The translations under genes were made by a program, and so were the position numbers. A DNA stretch of 64,000 nucleotides from Agarophyton chilense (lineage: Eukaryota > Rhodophyta > Florideophyceae > Gracilariales > Gracilariaceae): the NCBI GenBank assembly GCA_030374765.1, contig JARGXX010000068.1, forward strand, positions 3,100,001 through 3,164,000, given 5' to 3'. Below are positions 56,334 through 64,000 of this stretch, piece after piece. How positions within the stretch are numbered: position 1 is the stretch's first letter; every line of letters starts with the position of its first letter. The notes below the pieces were generated by a model, which was given only the letters and a program-made list of their open reading frames with translations, made no database searches and was not told the origin of the DNA.

Positions 56334-56574
56334 AAGGGGCCAATCTGGCGCCCACGTGTCGCGCAGGCGCTGCGGCCACGTGTATGGCACCCGGTCCCGC
56401 TGGTGCATCACCGGCGTTCCGGCCATCGCCGTGAAAACGGATTACTCCTACTCATAACGACGTTGCACGCCGGAGGCTCTGGAAAAAACTTAAGTCCCCA
56501 AAAACCTCCCTGGAGGGCGTTGCTCTTCATATCCCCCCCTAAGACAGGTCGAACACCTCGAAGAGGAAGTCGGC

Positions 56575-58350
56575 ATGGCAGCTCGTCATGATAAGAGCGC
56601 GTCCGACACCGGGTCTCCGGAAACCAACACACCTTCACCAAGGATCCCACGCCAGCTCTTCGCATCCGATACCAAGCACAGCACACCAACACGCACCATG
56701 TCCAACCCCGGCCGTCATAACACATCCGCGACTCCCGCCCTTGGCGGTTCCACCGGCTTCCAGTCCGCGCCCCACCCTGGGGATGTTACTAACCTTGCGT
56801 ACGAAGACCGCCGTATTGGCGCTTGCTTTCGCGGACAGGCGGACCCACCGCAGTGGCCGACCTACGACGCCCTTGTGGGTGCAAATCCGAGAACTCGGCA
56901 TGGCTCCGCGATGTTGCGGTATGCGCCTTGGTTTCACCCCTTGGCTGTCCGCGACGAGGATTTGATCCAATCCTACACCGATAATTCGGAGATGCTCCCG
57001 GGCGACTTGCCCGGCGTGGTGACCATGTCCTGGGATTGGCGTAATCGCATCGCCATCCCGGTACACCACATACTCCGTCGACGCGGTGAATCCTCTGCGG
57101 AGGCTCAGGCCGCGCTTGTGCGGATCGCTTATCTCAGGCACCATCGGGCGCCTTTCGAGTTCCCGATACCGCCAGAGGTCGAATTCGACGTCCACCTTTA
57201 CCGCACTCGCGGGGAAATGTCGTACTGCGACCGTCTCAACGGATTGGAAACCCTCGCTTGGAGGGGCACAACGATCGCTCGGCAAGAAGCCCTTTGCTGG
57301 GTACGACCGATTCTTCGGGCAGAGTTCCGCTACCAACCGCGGCAGTCGCGCTCGAACTTCCTTCAGAACTTCATCCGCGATGAGCGGCGTTGGCGGGCCC
57401 GGACCGGGTATTTCGTACCGTACCAGAACACGGAGATTGAGCGCATCGCGCCTGCTCACCGACGTGGTCGGTACGTCAGTCTCCCAGACTGGTGGTCCTC
57501 CTTGGAGGCGTGCTGGGGTTGCTTCATTGAGCTGCCCCCAGTCTTCACCTATGTAGGGTCGTCGTTCTTGAACGATCCCCAGTCGGGGTGGTGGTCCGTC
57601 GTGGTAAGCGAATGGGCCGTCCGCACTGCGGCTTTTATCCTCGCTGAGGCGTACGACCAATACCGATTGTGGTACGTGCCACCGCGTGTGCGGGCTGCGA
57701 TCCGCCGTTTGGGCATGCGCATCCCCCTCGGGGGCGAGGCGAACGAAGAAGAGATGCTGGGCCTCCTCGACTTTGTGGAGGGGGTCCAGTGGGATGAGGT
57801 CCCGCTGGAGAACTCCCAACGCATTCAACCGCGTCGCGGGTCTGGCCCCGGATTCGGGAGGAATACCGCGCTAGCGGGGGATTTCATCTACTTCGACCCC
57901 TGGGATTACCACGAGATCAGCCGCGAGGAAGCGGAAGCCAACTGGCATGCGCCGCGTGAAGTCCCGGCCGACCACCCGCGAGGGTATGTCGACTCGAGCG
58001 ACTATTACCGCGACTATGCGGATGGTGACCCGATGGTCGACAAGGAACCGGAGGATCCGGGTTACGCTTCGATGGAGGGTGACGAGTCCGGCGAGGCCGG
58101 TGAGGAGTCCGTTGAATACGGTGGTGCGGCTCCATCCGGGGCTGCTGATGCCGTGCGAACGGATTCCTATCCGACTCCATCGGTGGCTGGCCCGGCCGCC
58201 ACCGCCGCTGGCGCGGAGCGGGGCGAGGTCATCGAGCGCTTCCTTCGGGAGGTGGGTCTTCGCCCTTCCGAGATCTCGGGTGATGTGGCCGCCATGCGGG
58301 ATGCCTTAGCCAACCGCCTGGGCGGGGGTCCACCTCGTGCGGAGGAATGA
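56575..58350 (+). CDS. Gypsy-3 antisense ORF, unit 3
   Basis: Third copy of the 591-codon antisense ORF with identical translation; AATAAA at 58410-58415. It is again uninterrupted beside a defective pol. Confidence 0.72.
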   Translation: MAARHDKSASDTGSPETNTPSPRIPRQLFASDTKHSTPTRTMSNPGRHNTSATPALGGSTGFQSAPHPGDVTNLAYEDRRIGACFRGQADPPQWPTYDALVGANPRTRHGSAMLRYAPWFHPLAVRDEDLIQSYTDNSEMLPGDLPGVVTMSWDWRNRIAIPVHHILRRRGESSAEAQAALVRIAYLRHHRAPFEFPIPPEVEFDVHLYRTRGEMSYCDRLNGLETLAWRGTTIARQEALCWVRPILRAEFRYQPRQSRSNFLQNFIRDERRWRARTGYFVPYQNTEIERIAPAHRRGRYVSLPDWWSSLEACWGCFIELPPVFTYVGSSFLNDPQSGWWSVVVSEWAVRTAAFILAEAYDQYRLWYVPPRVRAAIRRLGMRIPLGGEANEEEMLGLLDFVEGVQWDEVPLENSQRIQPRRGSGPGFGRNTALAGDFIYFDPWDYHEISREEAEANWHAPREVPADHPRGYVDSSDYYRDYADGDPMVDKEPEDPGYASMEGDESGEAGEESVEYGGAAPSGAADAVRTDSYPTPSVAGPAATAAGAERGEVIERFLREVGLRPSEISGDVAAMRDALANRLGGGPPRAEE

Positions 58351-58683
58351 CCGGAGCTTCCGGTAGAATGTAGGGCGGCGCCACTAGGGCGCCCTTGCCT
58401 GTAGTGAGAAATAAAAAGAAGAGGGTCGCCTTTCCGACGCCCTTTCCCAAGTCCACTTCTTTCTTTCCGGGGTACCGGCCCTCAACCGGGGTTCCGGCGT
58501 TGCAGGGAACCAGCCTAGCTGGGAGTTCCGTGTTTAACGGTGGGCGCTTCGCGCGCGGACCAGGTAACTTGCACGACCACCAACGACTTTGGGATAGCGT
58601 GAGCGGTTGCTTCCTTCCCCGCGTTGGGGCATGGACGGAGATGGCGCGTGGCGCCACCAGCCATTCCATTCCGTGTTCACTGT

Positions 58684-61600
58684 TTATCCCTCTTGGGCGG
58701 TTACCAGCGTGGCTGGGAGTGCGGTCCCCGCAAGGCGGTGGTATCGCATTACCGCGGAGCGCGGGAGGTGCTCGATGGGCTCCGGGGTGTCCCACTCCGG
58801 CCCGTATCCGTACCAGCGGGTCCGGTACTGGAGCACCCCGTGCTCATCGTAGCTATTTCCGACGATTCGGTCGAGTACGTACTCCTGCACGTAAACTTGC
58901 CAGCCTTGCCGCGTGGTGGTGGCCCGAGCCTCAGCGCCGCGTGGTGCTGGGCTCGTCGTCGCCTGTTACGGTTCACCCGGTTTGTCATTCCGCTCTGCGG
59001 TTGTTGCCGGGTTGCCGGGGCTGCCGTACCGCTTCGCGGAAGTTGCCGGCGCGGCCGGGTTGTGTTTCCGCTGGGCGGTAGGGGCTTCCCTGAAGTCCGC
59101 CCTTACCGCGAGTTTGCGGGGGTCCTTCCGTCTTGGTGACGGTTCGCCGGAGGCCTCCGCTTGATTTTTGGCATGCGGCGTTCCCATTGGTGGGCAGTTT
59201 CCGCTGTGCGGTGCGCCGTGGGCGGTGAGTGGTTCACCGTCCCGGCGATCCGCCTCCGCGGGGTGGCTGTCAGCCAATGACCGGGATGCCGGGTGCCCAT
59301 TGGTCCGATCTCCCGCCCGGGTCACGTGACCTTGAGGATGGGTGGTCGGGCCGTCGCGGACGGTTGGCTCCGATTGTTCGGCAAGGGAGGCGGTTTTCGA
59401 CTTGTCGTCGCGCCCCTTTTCCCCCATGGGGTTCGTACCATTCTCAACGGAGTGGCTCGCTAAACTTGCTTGCGCAGCGCCCGCCGGAGTACCTGTATCC
59501 ACCGAAACGCTCGGTGTGCGACCGCGAATGTGCGGGGAGCCCTCAGTTGCTTCCACGCGATGCGGAGCGTCCGTAGGGTCTCGCTTCCCGGCTTCGGGTC
59601 TTCGAGCGCCTTGGTTCCCCTTGCGGGGTTGCGTGGCGGTCGGGTTGACCGCCGCGTCCCGCGGGAGCGGATTGGAGTCCGGTGACGATGCCGGTTGCCC
59701 GCTCGGCGGCCTTGCCCGGGGTGTCCGGTTAAACTTCCGTTGCGACGGCGATGCTTCCGCGATTGAGTGGGTCCCCTCCCCCTCCTTAGACGGAGCGACG
59801 GGTGATGGTGGGCTAACCGCATGGCGGGTATAAATACCGCTGCGCGGCGCCCTTAAGGGTAGCTGGCCGCGAGGGCCAGGTGTTTCCGGTATTGCCGGTG
59901 GTTCCGATAAAGTCGGTATATCGGAGAGACCCCGTGAGGGGTGCGGTACCACGGCGGGGCTTCTAAGCCATGGTGCCACGGGTACGGGTGTTTCATTCTC
60001 GCGCGCTGCGAGTAGCTCATCCATTTCCATGGTGTCTTCCCCGGTTTCGGGCCAATCCGACTCCGTCGGTGTTTCCCCTTCCAAGGTAAAGCACGGGATC
60101 TCGTCGACCTCCGGGTCGGCAAGTGCTTCACCTGTCGTAGGTAATCGAGAGAGGGCGTCTGCTTGGGTGTTCTGGACACCCTTATTGTAGACGACCTCGA
60201 AGTCGAATTCCGCTAATCGGAGGCGCCACCGCATTAAGCGGCCAGAAGGATCTGCGATGTTCAGCAGCCACCTCAACGAGGCATGGTCCGTGTACACGGT
60301 GAAATGAACGCCCATGAGGTATGGGCGCAGAGTGGATAGCGCCCAGACCACTGCGAGGCACTCCTTCTCGGAGACCGAGTAGTTGCGCTCGTGGACGTTC
60401 AGCGTGCGGGACCAATAGCCAATTGGTTTGCGTTCCCCCTCGGGGGTGGTTTGGAACAGTGCGCAGCCCACCTGGTGGTCGCTGGCGTCGGTGTCGATGG
60501 AGTAGGGAAGCCCAGGTTTGGGCAAGGATAGGATGGGAGCTGTCGTAACTGCCTTAATCAAGGAGCGAAAAGATTCCGACTGATCGGTGGTAAATGGCGC
60601 AAGCTTTGGTGGCTGGCCCTTCCGCAGTAGCGCGTTTAGCGGAGCGGCGATATCCGAGAAACTCGGTATAAACTGTCGATAGACGTTGACCAGACCTAAA
60701 AAGGATCGGAGCTCCGTTTGAGTACGGGGCTCCTTCGCCTCACAGAGGGACTTGATACGAACTTGTTCGATCATTAAACGTCCTGGACGGATGACGTGCC
60801 CGAGATACTTCACCGTGTCGGTGAAGAACTCGCACTTCCTCAACTTGAGGGTTATTCCTGCGTCTCGCAGTACGGTCATCACGTCCCGCACGTGGGTCAG
60901 GTGATCGTCCAGGTTTCTGGAAAAGACAATGATGTCGTCCAAGTAGACAAGGCACGTGCGCCACTTGAAACGCGACATCAGTATGTCTATTGCCCTTTGA
61001 AAGGTGGCCGGTGCATTGGTTAAACCAAACGGCATCCGCTTGAAGCGGTAGGAACCCGAGTGGCAAACAAACGCGGTTTTGTCTCGGTCCTCTTCCCGGA
61101 CTGGGACTTGCCAGTCTATACACTCGTCCATGCGCGGAATCGGGTAGGTGTCCCTCACGGTGACGGCATTGAGGCGGCGGTAGTCAACGCAAAACCGCCA
61201 CGTGCCGTCAGCCTTGAGGGCCAGCACCACCGGTGAAGCCCAAGGAGATTGGGCGGGCTCGATGACTCCAGCACGGAGCATCTTGTCCACCTGAAATTCT
61301 TCCTCCTCCCGAGCTTTCGGTCCCGCCCTGTAAGGGGGTTGTGCAACCGGACGTGCGTCCGGTAGCAAGTCTATCCGATGTTCGGTTGTATTGATCTCAC
61401 CCAGTGAGCCGTCCCACATTGTGGTAAACTCGCGTAGCATTCCGCGTAAGCGGTCCCGGTGTGAGACCGGTACATGACTCAGGTCCAGGTCCTCGAGGGC
61501 CTTGATCGGGTCTATCTTATCGTAGCTCGTGGGCTGTGCCCTGGTGTCAGATGTGGGAACCGACGAGGTCGGAAATGCATCCGTCTTGACGGTTTTATCG

Positions 61601-62634
61601 AGCGCCAACTGCTGTGCCTCCCCGGAGGTTTCTGCACCGGATGCCGGGAGACCATCCTCGGTGGAGGGAGTTATTCCGAGTACTTCGGCAGCCGTCACCT
61701 TTGTAGGGAGCATCGCGAGCGGGTGCGGCGTCACAGACCCAATGACTTGGTTCTTTGCCAGCGTCTGGGGAGCCTTTCCCAGATTGGCAACCAACACCCG
61801 GAAAGGGGAATTCGGCGTGACTTGCACGATTCCGTTCGCAACGGTTAACTGAAATTTCCCGTACAGCGAGGGCAAGGTCTGAACAACCCGAAGACCGTGT
61901 TGACGGGAAATGACTGAAACCATAACCTGGCTCTCCGGGGGTATGGTTACTGACGAGGCAACGCGTAGCTTCGTAGAATCCCGGTTCGCCGGTGTGGGTT
62001 CCTGCGCAGCAGGTAGAGGAACGTGTTTCCTGGATGCCCGCTTCAGCGGTTGACGAACAATGGGGACGGTCGATCCGTCCTCAAGTTCCACCTGCTTAAG
62101 GCGTGGGCGGATGGCGTCGACAAACCTGTTGCAGTAGTCACATGCCAGTATAACTGGCGCGGCCAGCGAGCGGCACACAATAAAAGTTAGTTTAACCACC
62201 ATCCGCCCTAGCCTGACGACCAGGTCGATCACACCAACCGTTTTCAACGGGTTGTTGTTGGCGTCTGAGACGTCGGGTACCGTTTCAGAACGGATGAGTG
62301 ACCGCAATGGCGGGGGTAAAACCGATTCCACAATAAAGTTCGGCCCAGCACCTGTATCCAGGACAGTGAGATGTCTCACCATAAACTGCGTGTGCAGACC
62401 AAGGTCAGCGTAAACCTTGTAGTTACGCTTGGCCATTACCAAGACTCTATCCGGGATCCGGTTATTTCTAATCCGTATCCACGGTCGACGCAAAACACCG
62501 AGGTGTTTAGAGTCCGCGTCTGCGGTGTCCTTCCTTGTCAGGATTTTCACCGGGAAGCGAGGCATCGGCGCCTCGGGCGTCGTCAGCCTCAACTCTGAGG
62601 ACGCCTCTCCCGAAGGGGAGACTCCTTCTATTCT
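58684..62634 (-). pseudogene. pol: Gypsy-3 pol, unit 3
   Basis: Same protein and defects as unit 1: motif A deletion at 61113/61114, integrase absent, TAA at 58966-58968 before the chromodomain (58684-58890). At 61458 it has the G found in unit 1. Confidence 0.88.
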
Positions 62635-62640
62635 TTTCCC
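62606..62640 (-). promoter_or_regulatory. -1 frameshift site, unit 3
   Basis: GGGAAAA at 62634-62640 on the minus strand with the same downstream hairpin as in unit 1. Confidence 0.72.
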
Positions 62641-64000
62641 TGTAAAGGGTCCTGGTCGGGCGAAGGCCCGACTTCCTCGGCAACGAGTGCATGATTCCGT
62701 TGCACGGTAGCTACCGCAGGAGCGGGTTGAGATCCACCAGCGTGGTTTGGCGCTGGTGCGGCGCGTGCCGGCTGAGCCGGTTTGTACCGAGAATTCGGAG
62801 TGTGAGCCAATGCGTTGGGGAAGTCCGTCTTCGCGCGGAGATATGACGTGAGTGGCACGGAGCCCTTCTCCTGCGGGGAGAGGGCTTCGTAATTATCCAC
62901 CACTCGCGCCATATCGCGTAGCGATAAAAGGCATTGCGGGGAGGTGTGCCCGCGCTCGTAGCACAAGTGGCACACCAACGTCACTCCCGCGTTTTGCGGT
63001 ACGGCATTCCGAGCATCGGTGTATCTTCCGGGTTCCCGGTTTCCAACCCATCCAGGGCGCTGACTTCGTGTCATTCCGTTCGAGTGTGGCATACGGAGGG
63101 CCGGAGTGCGGCGGTCATTAAGATAAAAGACCTGCCCGTTCTCCGTTTCCCTTGCGGTTGAGTCAACCGAGCCATCCGTCGTAGACGGTAATTCCGTTGT
63201 CGTAATAGATAAACCATCGTGATGGATGACATTCATATTGTCATAACCCTGTTTGGGAATGCCATCCGTCGCAAATGACGGTGAAGAAGAGTCCGACTCA
63301 AGCAGAAATGCCTTAGCGGCCTTCGACCGGGTTCCCGGATTGCGTGGGCGTGGTGCATCTCCCTCTGCGCGGGCAAACTGTACGAGTTCAAGGTAGGTCA
63401 CCTTCGGCTTTTGTTCCCTGTAACGGGCGACAAGAGTCTTGATGGCTGGATCCAAGCCATCAATGAACATCGTACAGCGTTCCCCAGCGGGGTATACATT
63501 ACCACAACGGTGGAAAGCCTTATTCAGGCGTACCGAGTAATCGGTCTCGAGCTCGCCGGAGCGTTGTCGAGTGTCTCGCAAAGCGAGTATCGCCGCTTGT
63601 ATCGCGGAGTTGGTTGCGTAGGAACGGAGGAGGTACTGCAAGGCCTCGGGCCAGCAGGTCACACCTCCTTCGGAGGCTCGCGACGAGCCCCGAACCGACA
63701 AAAACTGATCTTCAGCGACTCCCCTTAGAAAGTAGGGTAGCGCCACGTAGGCTTGCCCTTCGTTCATTCCGAGTATATCGGCTTCCGCGACAAAGCGGTG
63801 TAGGAAATCCAAGACCAGAATTGGATCATCCCCAGTAAACGACGGATTTCGAAGTGAAAGCTGCATCCGCTTGATGCAGTCTTTCACTTTACCCGTGTCA
63901 CGCGGTGTCCGACCTAAAGAGGAATCTTCTAGCCGGTAATACCGGTAGGACAGGAGTGTCCTGTACAGAGGGTTGGTGGGCTTCAAGGGTTTGAGGCCCG
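62628..64000 (-). CDS. gag: Gypsy-3 gag, unit 3 (partial)
   Basis: The C-terminal 457 or so codons of Gag, including the capsid-like domain and CCHC knuckle, identical to the other copies. The N-terminus, primer site and outer LTR lie beyond the right edge of the window. Confidence 0.88.
   Translation of the reverse strand, partial: GLKPLKPTNPLYRTLLSYRYYRLEDSSLGRTPRDTGKVKDCIKRMQLSLRNPSFTGDDPILVLDFLHRFVAEADILGMNEGQAYVALPYFLRGVAEDQFLSVRGSSRASEGGVTCWPEALQYLLRSYATNSAIQAAILALRDTRQRSGELETDYSVRLNKAFHRCGNVYPAGERCTMFIDGLDPAIKTLVARYREQKPKVTYLELVQFARAEGDAPRPRNPGTRSKAAKAFLLESDSSSPSFATDGIPKQGYDNMNVIHHDGLSITTTELPSTTDGSVDSTARETENGQVFYLNDRRTPALRMPHSNGMTRSQRPGWVGNREPGRYTDARNAVPQNAGVTLVCHLCYERGHTSPQCLLSLRDMARVVDNYEALSPQEKGSVPLTSYLRAKTDFPNALAHTPNSRYKPAQPARAAPAPNHAGGSQPAPAVATVQRNHALVAEEVGPSPDQDPLQGKE

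Larger units (their letters stand above)
37272..64000 (-). mobile_element. Gypsy-3 tandem array, three 9197-bp units sharing LTRs
   Basis: LTRs at 37272, 46469 and 55666 alternate with 8529-bp internal regions (the third cut by the window end). Every feature recurs at exactly +9197. The gag-pol sense strand is minus: primer site beside the high-coordinate LTR, then gag, pol and an antisense ORF, then the low-coordinate LTR. Protease and an RT before RNase H, plus the chromodomain, place it in Ty3/Gypsy. Only one difference between units was noticed (52261 T where units 1 and 3 have G). Neighbouring units share single LTRs, as expected for LTR-LTR unequal exchange, for insertion of concatemeric one-LTR circles, or for an assembly error. 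No polypurine tract is visible beside the low-coordinate LTR. Confidence 0.93.

Noticed and set aside
1-64000. tRNA, rRNA and CRISPR arrays
   Set aside because: No cloverleaf, conserved rRNA block or regularly spaced short repeat with unique spacers was seen; the repeats present are LTRs and degenerate tandem units.

Overview
The window is eukaryotic nuclear DNA. It shows monocistronic genes on both strands, a probable 69-bp GT-AG intron at the left edge, a CCR4-NOT deadenylase, and about 50 kb of LTR retrotransposons. Sparse, mostly intron-less genes followed by nested Copia and Gypsy elements would suit a red-algal genome such as a florideophyte, but this is inference; nothing read here fixes the species.

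Positions 1-9300 are host-like: the last exon of an unidentified gene (1-182), a CAF1/POP2 deadenylase (1552-2457, +), a helical-repeat-like protein with a basic tail (2957-4675, -), and a secreted cysteine-rich protein (7965-8798, -). Positions 9302-14500 are a decayed chromodomain Gypsy element (Gypsy-1) with two 362/363-bp LTRs, four in-frame stops, one frameshift and a lost integrase catalytic Glu.

Positions ~15600-29842 are a decayed Copia element. It is split by a second Gypsy (Gypsy-2, 19895-29625, 563-bp LTRs, near-perfect 5-bp target duplication), and its 3' part is replaced at 29843 by an LTR related to the family on the right. Gypsy-2 has lost most of RT, RNase H and integrase, but carries a long antisense gene between pol and its 3' LTR. 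Positions ~30400-37271 hold degenerate repeats and a >3-kb minus-strand pseudogene of unknown family whose breaks are mostly TAG codons.

Positions 37272-64000 are a tandem array of a third Gypsy (Gypsy-3) with an exact 9197-bp period: LTR-internal-LTR-internal-LTR-internal (cut by the window end), units sharing single LTRs. Each unit has, on the minus strand, gag (706 aa), a -1 slippery site GGGAAAA, and a pol with protease, RT and RNase H, but with RT motif A cleanly deleted, no integrase, and a stop before the chromodomain. On the plus strand, between pol and the 3' LTR, lies an intact 591-codon antisense ORF. One synonymous difference (52261) was seen between units.

The most unusual signal is the shared plan of Gypsy-2 and Gypsy-3: same primer-binding site, pol in -1 frame, Ser/Asp/Arg-rich linker in Gag, C-terminal chromodomain, and a long antisense gene of unknown function downstream of pol. 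In Gypsy-3 gag and the antisense gene are open while pol is crippled, so it looks like a non-autonomous element depending on enzymes made elsewhere.
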